A DNA stretch of 64,000 nucleotides, taken from Metabacillus kandeliae. GTDB lineage: Bacteria; Bacillota; Bacilli; Bacillales; Bacillaceae. Positions within the stretch are counted from its first letter, which is position 1; each line of letters starts with the position of its first letter. The notes beneath the pieces are model-generated. The model saw nothing but the letters and a program-made list of their open reading frames with translations. It did no database searches and had not been told where the DNA came from. Positions 27,568 through 35,428 of the stretch are shown here, piece after piece. The stretch covers positions 514,062-578,061 of the forward strand of contig NZ_JAJOZE010000001.1 in assembly GCF_021166585.1 (NCBI RefSeq), written 5' to 3'. The position numbers were made by a program, and so were the translations under genes.

Positions 27568-28041
27568 ATGTCTGAACAGAATAAGCCTGTAAACCACTAT
27601 ACAAATATACGAGAATCTGCGGCAGTTTCAGGGGATGCGGCAAAGCTTTTTCCTGCAATAGGAATTGTAAAAGTGAAATTTAATATAAGCCAGCTCTCAG
27701 CCCTGATATGCCCGCATTTGCTGCGTGAGCCGTTTGAATCACTGTATAAAGTTTTAAGAATCTATCATGGCAGCGGGGAGGAGCAAGTCTGCTTTGACTA
27801 TCGGGTTACTGAATTAAGCGGGGAGCTTTTTCATAAAAGACGCACCAGCCATAGTATTTTGAAAGCTGAGCTTTTAATCTTCAACTCTCAAAACAAAAGG
27901 GTTTGTTTAGCTGAATCTGATACTATTCATTCTTTTTCAGCTAAAATGGCTGATAAATCCTACACATGGAACAAACCAAAGAAAGAGAAGGACTGGAAAC
28001 ACTTTTTTTCTGCCTATACCGATTATAAGGGAGAGGAATAG
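27568..28041 (+). CDS. Hypothetical protein before the YqgM glycosyltransferase
   Basis: 157 aa, soluble, with no signal or membrane segment. The start at 27568 (ATG) is five bases after GGAGG; a GTG at 27556 overlaps that site. The protein has a probable mixed alpha/beta middle part (VKVKFNISQLSALICPHLL) and an end rich in Lys and Trp (YTWNKPKKEKDWKHF). It lies 5 bases ahead of the glycosyltransferase gene, so the two are probably one operon. By place it is the counterpart of B. subtilis yqgL, but I cannot confirm homology. Confidence 0.6.
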   Translation: MSEQNKPVNHYTNIRESAAVSGDAAKLFPAIGIVKVKFNISQLSALICPHLLREPFESLYKVLRIYHGSGEEQVCFDYRVTELSGELFHKRRTSHSILKAELLIFNSQNKRVCLAESDTIHSFSAKMADKSYTWNKPKKEKDWKHFFSAYTDYKGEE

Positions 28042-28046
28042 CCAAT

Positions 28047-29159
28047 ATGAAAGTGTTGATGATCTCTTCCGAATATCCCCCTGTCATTCATGGCGGCCTC
28101 GGAAGGTACATGCAGGGGCTTGTCTCCCCGCTTGCTCAAAAGCTCAGCGCATTATCTTTGCTGACAGCCCCTCATCCAGAATGCGAAGCAAAAGAAGTGA
28201 TGGGAAACTTAGCTGTCAGCCGTCCCGCCATTGCCGGGACACCGGAAAATCTGATGGATTGGGTGATGCAGTTTAACTTTGCCAGCTGTGAAAGTGTCTT
28301 AAAAGAGGGCCTGGACTTTGATTTAATCCATGTGCACGACTGGCTTGCCGCTCCCGCTGGAATAGCCTTAAAAGAGCTGGCAAAAGTCCCGCTGATTGCT
28401 TCCTTTCATGCAACAGAAAAAGGAAGGAAAGAAATGCTGCTTTCTGAACAGGAGCATGCCATAGCTTCCATTGAATCAGATCTGGCAAAGAAAGCTGAAC
28501 AAATTATTGTTTGCAGCGAATACATGAAAAGAACGGTCCAGCATGAATTTGGAGTGCAAAATGCGGCTGTGATCAGAAGCGGAAATGCATGGAGCGCTTT
28601 TGGTCAAAACAAAACAGAGGACGGCGGATATGTATTCGCGATGGGAAGATTTGTTAAGGAAAAAGGGTTTGGAGATTTAATAAAAGCTTTTTCTTCTATC
28701 CATGTAAATTATCCGGGCATCAGGCTATTGCTTGCAGGAGAAGGACCGCTAAAAGATGAATACATGCAGCAGGCTAAAGAACTCGGCGTTTCAGAAAAAC
28801 TGCTGCTTCCAGGATTTTTAGAAGGAGAAGCACTGATCAGGACCGTTGATGCGGCTCATATTTGCGTTATACCAAGCCTGTACGAGCCTTTTGGCCTTTC
28901 GGCACTGGAATGCATGGGGAGAGGAAAATCTGTTCTCTCATCATCTGCAGGAGGGCTTGAGGAACTGATCATTCATCAGGAAACAGGTTTACTGTTCGAA
29001 GGCGGTGATGAAGCCGGCCTTGTAGCCGGGATGGAACAGCTCTTACAGGATACTGCACTCCGGGAAAAACTGGCCGCGGCAGCACTTAAAGAAAGCTTGC
29101 ACTATACATGGGGGAGGGCAGCAGGGGAAATGTACAGCATTTACAGCAAGATGCTGTGA
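28047..29159 (+). CDS. yqgM: GT4-family glycosyltransferase (YqgM-like)
   Basis: 370 aa GT-B fold enzyme. The N-terminus has the glycogen-synthase-like SSEYPPVIHGGLGRYMQGL, and the C-terminal half has FVKEKGFGDLIKAF, LLAGEGPLKDEY and the EPFGLSALECMGRGKSV donor-binding motif with both conserved Glu residues. It would transfer a sugar from a nucleotide-sugar donor; the acceptor is unknown. The start has GGGAGAGGAA upstream. Confidence 0.85.
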   Translation: MKVLMISSEYPPVIHGGLGRYMQGLVSPLAQKLSALSLLTAPHPECEAKEVMGNLAVSRPAIAGTPENLMDWVMQFNFASCESVLKEGLDFDLIHVHDWLAAPAGIALKELAKVPLIASFHATEKGRKEMLLSEQEHAIASIESDLAKKAEQIIVCSEYMKRTVQHEFGVQNAAVIRSGNAWSAFGQNKTEDGGYVFAMGRFVKEKGFGDLIKAFSSIHVNYPGIRLLLAGEGPLKDEYMQQAKELGVSEKLLLPGFLEGEALIRTVDAAHICVIPSLYEPFGLSALECMGRGKSVLSSSAGGLEELIIHQETGLLFEGGDEAGLVAGMEQLLQDTALREKLAAAALKESLHYTWGRAAGEMYSIYSKML

Positions 29160-29308
29160 ATAGTTAAGAGCTCCAAGTTGTCTATTCAGCTTAAATAGAA
29201 ACGGCACTGAATAAAATGAAAATTTAAGTGGAATTTCTTTCTTTTTAATGATATGATATTAAAGTCTGATTATAAATTACGATTTAAGAGTTTGGAGGGA
29301 AAGAAATC

Positions 29309-29458
29309 ATGCGTGTTAACTTAACACTGGCTTGCACAGAATGCGGCGAGCGTAACTATATTACTAAGAAAAACAAACGTAATAACCCTGACCGTCTTGA
29401 AATCAAAAAATATTGCTCAAGAGACAAAAAAATGACTGTACACCGTGAAACAAAATAA
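29309..29458 (+). CDS. rpmG: Ribosomal protein bL33
   Basis: 49 aa: starts [19 protein letters not shown] and ends TVHRETK, the bL33 hallmark. A first CxxC pair (Cys9, Cys12) is kept; in the second position there is CSRD in place of CxxC, so only three Cys are present and a full zinc knuckle is not formed. It lies before yqgN as in B. subtilis rpmGA. TTTGGAGGG precedes the ATG. The gene is short and easily missed in ORF searches. Confidence 0.95.
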   Translation: MRVNLTLACTECGERNYITKKNKRNNPDRLEIKKYCSRDKKMTVHRETK

Positions 29459-29489
29459 GCAGCAGGAATTCATTCCTGCTGTTTTTTTT
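29459..29489 (+). terminator. Terminator after rpmG
   Basis: CAGCAGGAAT pairs perfectly with ATTCCTGCTG over a 2-base centre, then eight T residues. Confidence 0.9.
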
Positions 29490-29535
29490 ATGCCTGAAAT
29501 CAGGTATTCTAAAAGTCAGAAAGGCAGGGACTCCA

Positions 29536-30114
29536 TTGAATAAAGAGGCATATCGAAAGCTAATGAAAGAGAAGCTGAGCAGGATTGATGAAGAAGATTT
29601 TAAACAGCTCTGCCGTCAAATACATACAAATACATTGAGCTTGAGGGAATGGGACGAGGCAAGGATCATCGGCATCACCATCTCTGCCGGAAGAGAAATT
29701 GATACAGAGCCATTAATTCGAGCAATGTGGGAACAGGGAAAGCGGGTCGCTGTTCCAAAATGCATTCCGAAAACAAAGGAAATGATTTTTCACAGCATAA
29801 CATCCTATTCACAGCTTGAAACCGTCTACTTTGGCCTGATGGAGCCTGTACCTGAAAAAACAGAACTTGTCAGGAAAGATGAAATTGACCTTGCCGTGAT
29901 CCCAGGATTGATTTTCGACAAAAGAGGATACAGGATTGGATTTGGAGGAGGATACTACGACAGGTGGCTGTCTGACTATTCAGGCGAAAGTATTTCGCTT
30001 GCCCTTCAAATGCAGGTGGGAGAAAAGATTCCTAAGGAAAGCTTTGATTTGCCTGTAAAAAAAATTATAACAGAGTCGGAGGTAATCCTTACTAGCGATG
30101 GTACTCTATTTTAG
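29536..30114 (+). CDS. yqgN: 5-formyltetrahydrofolate cyclo-ligase
   Basis: Converts 5-formyl-THF to 5,10-methenyl-THF with ATP, returning a stored folate to one-carbon metabolism. 192 aa. Hallmarks: basic N-terminal helix, VIPGLIFDKRGYRIGFGGGYYDRWL near residue 120-140 (the GFGGGYYDR phosphate loop). TTG start at 29536, with AGGCAGGGA upstream. Its end overlaps the DUF92 gene by 17 bases. Confidence 0.92.
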   Translation: MNKEAYRKLMKEKLSRIDEEDFKQLCRQIHTNTLSLREWDEARIIGITISAGREIDTEPLIRAMWEQGKRVAVPKCIPKTKEMIFHSITSYSQLETVYFGLMEPVPEKTELVRKDEIDLAVIPGLIFDKRGYRIGFGGGYYDRWLSDYSGESISLALQMQVGEKIPKESFDLPVKKIITESEVILTSDGTLF

Positions 30115-30892
30115 CAGCGGGATATTGTTAATCATGATGATTTCATTTGCTGGCTGCAGGGTTAAATCGCTGACAGCCGGAGGAGCACTTGCTGCTTTCG
30201 CAGTTGGTGCCTGCATTTTTGCGGGACTCGGCTTTTCAGGCCTTATGTTATTGGGGATTTTCTTTGGTACCTCAAGCCTGCTGAGTAAATTTAAAGCGGC
30301 AAATAAAAAAGAAGCAGAAAAGCTTCTGGAAAAAGGAGACCGGCGGGACAGCATTCAAGTGATGGCGAATGGCGGTGTGCCTGCTGTGCTTGCGGTTTTT
30401 TATTTATTTCTGCAGGAGCCATTTCTGCTGATGGCATTTTTTGTCTCTATTGCGGCGGCTAATTCTGATACATGGGCATCTGAAATTGGAACACTTAGCA
30501 AAGGATCCCCAAGGATGCTTCTTTCATTAAAGAAAGTTCCTAAAGGAACGTCAGGCGCTGTATCACTTCAAGGGACGTTTGCGGCGATCGCGGGTGCTGC
30601 TCTAATTGCAGCTGCAGCCTGCATGATTTATGGAAACGGCAGAGCTTTCTTTTTTGTACTTTTCTTCGGTTTTTTAGGAAATTTGGCAGACACTTTTCTT
30701 GGCGGGAGTATTCAGGCAGCATATCAGTGCCCTGTTTGCGGAAAAGAAACAGAAAGAAAAATTCACTGCGAAGTTAAGGGCGAATTGGTTAAAGGCTTCA
30801 GCTTCTTTAATAATGATGCGGTTAATTTTCTATCCATTTTACTTGCTGCTGTGTTAGCCGCAGCTGCTGATCGTTTATTCCTTTTCTTTTAA
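30098..30892 (+). CDS. DUF92 membrane protein (VTE6-like)
   Basis: 264 aa with six or seven helices. Family signatures are AANSDTWASEIGTLSKGSPR (about residue 118), KKVPKGTSGAVSLQGT, and DTFLGGSIQAAYQC with NDAVNFLS near the end; the conserved Asp, Asn and Lys residues are all present. A CPVCGKETERKIHC insert could bind metal. Characterised relatives are the plant and cyanobacterial VTE6 phytyl-phosphate kinases of the same family, so a prenyl-phosphate kinase-type role is possible but unproved here. GGAGGT lies upstream in the end of yqgN. The 3' end overlaps the convergent muramidase gene by 18 bases. Confidence 0.78.
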   Translation: MVLYFSSGILLIMMISFAGCRVKSLTAGGALAAFAVGACIFAGLGFSGLMLLGIFFGTSSLLSKFKAANKKEAEKLLEKGDRRDSIQVMANGGVPAVLAVFYLFLQEPFLLMAFFVSIAAANSDTWASEIGTLSKGSPRMLLSLKKVPKGTSGAVSLQGTFAAIAGAALIAAAACMIYGNGRAFFFVLFFGFLGNLADTFLGGSIQAAYQCPVCGKETERKIHCEVKGELVKGFSFFNNDAVNFLSILLAAVLAAAADRLFLFF

Positions 30893-31678
30893 ATCCCCTT
30901 TTTCAATGGCCAGCACGATCTTATAGGCCACAGAAAGAATGGTTTGCTGATAGGGAGTCATCACTTTATAATCCTTTGAGACAATTCCATAAGTTCTTAA
31001 TTTATCAATTGCCCGTTTGATTGCTTCTGTATTTTGATGGGGTTCTGGCACTTGCGGCACCTCCTGCTTTTTCGTCTGGGCCTCATAAAATGCCCGAGCC
31101 ATTTCATCCAAGTCGACATCTCCGTCTATTCCCGGCACTTTGCCATTTTGTGAATATTGAAAGCACTGCCACTTATCCCAAATACCGTTTTCTCCGGGAG
31201 TCTTTCTTCCGTAGTGCGCAATCCAAAGCGGGTAACTGGCCGATTCTTTCGATAAATAACTGTTTGCAAAAGAAGTTGAAGTATACACCATCGGTTTCTT
31301 TCGGGTGCTTTTCTCTATCTGCTGCAGCCAAACTTTGGCGAAGGAGGATACCTGATTTTTGGAAAGTCCGGCATTAACTTCAATATCGAGGACATGCGGC
31401 AACTCAGAGGGCTTGTCTGCAATGGCTTGCAGAAACCACTCTGCTTCTTGCAGCGGCGGGTTGCCAGGGCGGCTAAAGTGATAAAAGCCGATGGCAAGTC
31501 CTGCTTTTTTAGCTCCTGAATAATTCTTTTCTAAATTAGGGTCTTTAATGGCAGTACCTTCTGTGGCTTTGATAAATACAAATTGATAGCCTGCTGCTTT
31601 TACTTTTGTGAAATCGATATTTCCCTGCCACTTGGAAATGTCAATTCCCTGCACATTGGACTCCGATCTGGAATTCAT
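30875..31678 (-). CDS. GH25 muramidase (lysozyme) without signal peptide
   Basis: 267 aa. Residues 8-190 are a GH25 domain: QGIDISKWQGNIDF at the start, FVFIKATEGT, GFYHFSRPGNP, the catalytic DIEVN segment (LDIEVN), PMVYTSTSF, PLWIAHYG and GDVDLDE. The remaining 70 residues include PQVPEPHQ and a helical module (IKRAIDKLRTYGIVS). There is no secretion signal, as in phage endolysins, but no other phage genes are nearby. GGAGGGAAATAA precedes the ATG. It would cleave the glycan strand of peptidoglycan if exported or released. Confidence 0.87.
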   Translation of the reverse strand: MNSRSESNVQGIDISKWQGNIDFTKVKAAGYQFVFIKATEGTAIKDPNLEKNYSGAKKAGLAIGFYHFSRPGNPPLQEAEWFLQAIADKPSELPHVLDIEVNAGLSKNQVSSFAKVWLQQIEKSTRKKPMVYTSTSFANSYLSKESASYPLWIAHYGRKTPGENGIWDKWQCFQYSQNGKVPGIDGDVDLDEMARAFYEAQTKKQEVPQVPEPHQNTEAIKRAIDKLRTYGIVSKDYKVMTPYQQTILSVAYKIVLAIEKGDLKEKE

Positions 31679-31866
31679 TTATTTCCCTCCATTCTTTTAG
31701 AGAGCTTGTTCCCCTTTCTATATTAAATTATTCTTTTTCAAATTCGCTGTGACAAAGTGGAAAAACCGGCACATTATCAAGAAATTAGTTGGTTTTGTTG
31801 ACCTCTTTTAAGAAGACGGGATAAAAATAATAAAAAAAGCAGAAAGTAAAAGAAGGAGGGATGAGA

Positions 31867-32043
31867 ATGGGAAAACTGATTCGCAGCCTAATAATACTTC
31901 TTTTATTTGCTGCTGCTTACCGTTATCGCTACAGGCTCTTTAACATGCTGCTTGGCCGGCAGTTTCTGAGGTCAGCGTTTATCCGATTGTCCATGAATTT
32001 TCCTTATTTCCGAAATAAAATGATGCATCGCACGTTTTCATGA
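31867..32043 (+). CDS. yqgO: YqgO-like small membrane protein
   Basis: 58 aa: one hydrophobic helix (LIRSLIILLLFAAAYRY), then a basic amphipathic part with many Arg, Phe and Met. I start at the second ATG (31867), as AAGGAGGG is too near the first (31861). Small size and place between yqgN and gluP match YqgO. Function unknown. Confidence 0.6.
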   Translation: MGKLIRSLIILLLFAAAYRYRYRLFNMLLGRQFLRSAFIRLSMNFPYFRNKMMHRTFS

Positions 32044-32090
32044 GCAGCAGGCAAAGGGGAGGACTTTCCTTCTTTGCTTGCTGTTTTCTT
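32044..32090 (+). terminator. Terminator after yqgO
   Basis: CAGCAGGCAAAG pairs with CTTTGCTTGCTG (one bulge), followed by a T-rich run. Confidence 0.65.
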
Positions 32091-32190
32091 TTCCCGCGCC
32101 AATGGGCAAATTCACTGCTTCCTCCTTCCTTTTTCCTCTTTGCCGCTGATATAATAAAGAGAAATGGACTATGGCTTGGAAAGGACGATT

Positions 32191-33723
32191 ATGAGGATTG
32201 AACAGGATTTTTTATACTGGAAATTGATTGATTTGCTGCTTGCAGATAACAAATTCAGGCTTGTGAACCTTTCGCAGGATCAGAAGGAAGCATGGCTTGA
32301 GCCGCGGGGGAGCAGGGAATTCCAGCTTGTGAGAATTTCGCGGAATGAGATAGATTGGGCAAATATGCTCGTTCAGGATGCTGAGAGAAATGCCCGGCTT
32401 TTCGAGGAAGTTAGAAAACAATCGGGCTTTCGTTCACTGAATGTACTGAATCTTTACATACTTGATGAAGAGCCTGTGGATGATTGGGACGAACTGAATA
32501 AGCCTGTTTCTTTTGAAAAAACAGCATTAAAAACAATGCTTGTTACCCGTGATAATAAAGCGAAATTGATGTCTGACCTCTCCCATATAGTAAAAAGAGA
32601 TGTAACGGCAGCTGAATCAGCAGGGGAGAACGGAGGGAGCCCGGAGGATTTGGAAGCTTTAAAAGCAAACATCCTCAATCGGGCAAATCAGTCTGTACAG
32701 GAAGAACAAAAAATCTTTGATTATGGAAAACCTTTTTTCACTTACGTGTTTATTGCAATCCAGGTAGTCATGTTTCTTTTGCTGGAACTGTCAGGCGGAA
32801 GCACAAACACCGAAACACTGCTGAGGTTCGGAGCTAAATACAACCCGCTGATCGAAAGCGGAGAATGGTGGCGGCTTGTTACACCGATTTTTCTCCATAT
32901 CGGCGTTTTCCATCTGCTGCTGAATACGATGGCTCTCTATTATGTAGGAATGGCAGCTGAGAAAATGTACGGCTCGCTTCGATTTTTCCTTATCTATCTG
33001 TTCGCAGGCATAGGAGGCAGTCTTGCAAGCTACGCCTTTAATCCGGGTCTGTCTGCCGGAGCGTCAGGCGCCATATTCGGGTGTTTTGGAGCGCTGCTTT
33101 ATCTTGCGATCCATGACAGGCAGCTGTTTTTCCGGACAATCGGTCCAAATATTATCGTTGTCATTCTTTTAAATTTAGTGCTTGGCTTTTCCATTTCCAA
33201 TATAGATAATTCAGGGCACATCGGAGGGCTTATTGGCGGGTTTCTCGCAGCAATGATTGCACAGCTGCCTGGCAAAAACCGAAACGGCCTTCGGCTTGCA
33301 GGAATAATTGGAGCTGCGGTCTTTATCGGGGGGCTGATTTTTTACAGTCCAGGCATATCAGCCTCTGCCAGTCCGGAAGGGGCTTTAGTGAAAGCCAATC
33401 AGCTTTTGAATGAAAAGAAATATGAGGAAGCAAGCGACGTGCTGAAGGAAGCTAAAAAAAACTCTGGTGCAAACGCAAATGTGCTTTTTCAATTATCCTA
33501 TGCTGAGATTAATCTGAAGGAGTATGATTCAGCTGCCGCAAATCTGGAGCAGGCCATAAAACTGGATCCTAAAATGGATCAGGCCTATTTCAACCTTGGC
33601 CTTCTGTACATGCGAAATAAGGAGCTCGACAAAGCGCAGCAGATGTTTTCAAAGGCAGCAGAGCTGAAACCGGATGATAAATTGTATGCAGAGCATAAAA
33701 AAATGGCAGACCAGCTGAAATAA
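32191..33723 (+). CDS. gluP: Rhomboid intramembrane protease GluP with TPR repeats
   Basis: Serine protease that cuts helices inside the membrane; B. subtilis YqgP/GluP also works in Mg transporter turnover. From the ATG at 32191 (GGAAAGGA upstream; the ATG at 32164 has none) it is 510 aa, matching the family N-terminus (M-x-x-E-x-x-x-YWK). A soluble domain of about 175 residues is followed by the rhomboid core: HIGVFHLLLNT, GASGAIFG with the catalytic Ser, and NSGHIGGLIGG with the catalytic His. Two TPR repeats end the protein (YEEASDVLKEA and YDSAAANLEQA units). Confidence 0.9.
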   Translation: MRIEQDFLYWKLIDLLLADNKFRLVNLSQDQKEAWLEPRGSREFQLVRISRNEIDWANMLVQDAERNARLFEEVRKQSGFRSLNVLNLYILDEEPVDDWDELNKPVSFEKTALKTMLVTRDNKAKLMSDLSHIVKRDVTAAESAGENGGSPEDLEALKANILNRANQSVQEEQKIFDYGKPFFTYVFIAIQVVMFLLLELSGGSTNTETLLRFGAKYNPLIESGEWWRLVTPIFLHIGVFHLLLNTMALYYVGMAAEKMYGSLRFFLIYLFAGIGGSLASYAFNPGLSAGASGAIFGCFGALLYLAIHDRQLFFRTIGPNIIVVILLNLVLGFSISNIDNSGHIGGLIGGFLAAMIAQLPGKNRNGLRLAGIIGAAVFIGGLIFYSPGISASASPEGALVKANQLLNEKKYEEASDVLKEAKKNSGANANVLFQLSYAEINLKEYDSAAANLEQAIKLDPKMDQAYFNLGLLYMRNKELDKAQQMFSKAAELKPDDKLYAEHKKMADQLK

Positions 33724-33738
33724 TCACTCAGCTGGTTT
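33711..33738 (+). terminator. Terminator at the end of gluP
   Basis: CCAGCTG (inside the last codons) pairs with CAGCTGG, followed by six T residues. Confidence 0.7.
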
Positions 33739-33846
33739 TTTGGGCATCAGCAAGCGGGCATAAATGGAAAAGGATTTCTGCTTGACGGCAAACCCTTTCT
33801 TTTATAAGTTAGAAGAGTAAATGTATGATTTAGAGGTGAGGGCACC

Positions 33847-34050
33847 CTGAAAACAATTTATGATGTGCAGCAGCTGCTGAAAAAATTCGGAACGATCATC
33901 TATGTCGGTGACAGACTGGCTGATCTTGAGCTGATGGAAGAAGAGCTGAGACAGCTTCGCGAGATGGGGCTGATCGAGACGAGGGACTTTCAAATGGCAG
34001 TGCTTCTCGTGAGGCACGAAGCCCAAAAGCAAAAAGAAAAGAGAAACTGA
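33847..34050 (+). CDS. yqgQ: YqgQ, DUF910 protein with probable CTG start
   Basis: 67 aa, small helical DUF910 family. The protein should begin (M)xTxYDVQQLLKxxGTxIYxGxRLADLELMEEEL; here that N-terminus is encoded from CTG (33847), with AAA ACA ATT TAT GAT following. GAGGTGAG lies six bases upstream of the CTG. The frame upstream reaches a TGA after seven codons with no ATG, GTG or TTG. A start at the later GTG (33865) would remove the conserved TIYDV and would lie too far from the ribosome site. Sits directly before glcK, as in B. subtilis. Confidence 0.82.
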   Translation: MKTIYDVQQLLKKFGTIIYVGDRLADLELMEEELRQLREMGLIETRDFQMAVLLVRHEAQKQKEKRN

Positions 34051-34101
34051 ACTTCCGAGTGCAAACGGTTTCTCTAATAAACATAAAGGGATGACGCAGA
34101 A

Positions 34102-35070
34102 ATGGCAGATCAATGGCTGGTTGGAGTGGACCTTGGCGGTACCACTATTAAAATTGCATTTATTAGCTTATATGGTGAAATTATTGTGAAATGGGAAATC
34201 CCGACAGATAAAACAGGGAAAAGCATTACAACAGATATTGCTAAAGCGATTGATGCCAAGCTTGAGGAGCTTGGTGAAACGAAGGAAAAGCTGGCAGCTG
34301 TCGGCATGGGTGCACCAGGTCCTGTTAATCTTGCTACAGGCCTCGTATATGAAACGGTGAACCTTGGCTGGAAAAACTATGCGCTGAAGGATCATTTGGA
34401 AATGGAAACAGGGCTGCCTGCAGTGATTGACAATGATGCCAACATGGCGGCCATTGGTGAAATGTGGAAGGGAGCTGGCGACGGCTCAAACGATATCATC
34501 ATGGTAACACTTGGCACAGGAGTCGGCGGAGGCATCATCAGCAATGGCGATGTCGTTCACGGTGTGAATGGTGCAGGAGGGGAAATCGGCCATATAACCT
34601 CCATTCCTGAAGGCGGGGCACAGTGCAATTGCGGCAAAAAAGGGTGCCTTGAAACAGTAGCATCTGCTACTGGAGTTGTCCGGTATGCAATGGAAAAACT
34701 TGAGCAGACAGATATGCCAAGCCTGCTGCGACAGACACTAAAGGAAGACGGCTTTATTACATCAAAGGATGTTTTTGAATATGCCTCTAAAGGTGACAGA
34801 CTGGCTCAGGAAGTTGTTGAGTTTGTATCCTTTCACCTTGGCTTTGCACTTGCCAACCTTGCAAACGGAACCAATCCTGAAAAAATTGTTATAGGCGGAG
34901 GAGTTTCAAAAGCAGGAGAATATTTAAGAAACAGTGTGGAAAATCATTTTAGAAAATACACTTTTCCGCGTGTTGGAGAAGCAGCTGAAATTACCATTGC
35001 AACGCTTGGCAATGATGCAGGTGCAATAGGCAGTGCGTATCTTGCTAAGACATTGTTAACCAATTATTAA
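34102..35070 (+). CDS. glcK: Glucokinase (ROK family)
   Basis: Phosphorylates glucose to glucose-6-phosphate with ATP. 322 aa. ATP-binding [10 protein letters not shown] lies at the N-terminus; sugar-binding [10 protein letters not shown] with catalytic Asp is near residue 112; GTGVGGGII and GAGGEIGH follow, and the ROK zinc motif [10 protein letters not shown] is near residue 175. Place after yqgQ matches glcK (YqgR). Own short leader with AAAGGGATG. Confidence 0.95.
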   Translation: MADQWLVGVDLGGTTIKIAFISLYGEIIVKWEIPTDKTGKSITTDIAKAIDAKLEELGETKEKLAAVGMGAPGPVNLATGLVYETVNLGWKNYALKDHLEMETGLPAVIDNDANMAAIGEMWKGAGDGSNDIIMVTLGTGVGGGIISNGDVVHGVNGAGGEIGHITSIPEGGAQCNCGKKGCLETVASATGVVRYAMEKLEQTDMPSLLRQTLKEDGFITSKDVFEYASKGDRLAQEVVEFVSFHLGFALANLANGTNPEKIVIGGGVSKAGEYLRNSVENHFRKYTFPRVGEAAEITIATLGNDAGAIGSAYLAKTLLTNY

Positions 35071-35099
35071 GAAATACTTTTTGATTGATTTATCCATAA

Positions 35100-35137
35100 T
35101 AAAAGGAGCCTCCGAAGACGGATGGCTCCTTTTTTAT
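35100..35137 (+). terminator. Terminator after glcK
   Basis: AAAAGGAGCC pairs with GGCTCCTTTT, followed by T residues. Confidence 0.85.
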
Positions 35138-35166
35138 AGTTTAAAATATAAAACCTTATCCAGACT

Positions 35167-35228
35167 ATGGAGCAGTTATTGCTCAGCTTCAGCCGCCAGC
35201 CCGATCTGATGCTCCATCGGCTTTTCTT
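35167..35228. repeat. Shortened remnant of the 125-bp repeat
   Basis: CTTCAGCCGCCAGCCCGATCTGA (35187-35209, shown for identity; unit 1 at 2924 has the same with one change) joins directly to CGGCTTTTCTT, so the middle two thirds are missing. It is framed by ATGGAGCA (35167) and TGCTCCAT (35210), a perfect 8-bp inverted repeat. Downstream, 35229-35428 is AT-rich and non-coding; I see no clear promoter or operator in it. Confidence 0.65.
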
Positions 35229-35428
35229 ATGATGGTTTAAAGCTAACTTGTTTAGGGAATAAAATGACATCTCAAATAATTCATTTTACCAAATGAATAT
35301 TGATTTGAAGTTGATTTTTTGTAAAGGTAGTATTAAGATATGTACTAGCTTAGCTTTTGTTATTTCAAAATAATGTAAAAACCCTTAGGGTGAAAATAAA
35401 ATAGGGCGGATAGTAGGGGGTTAGCATT

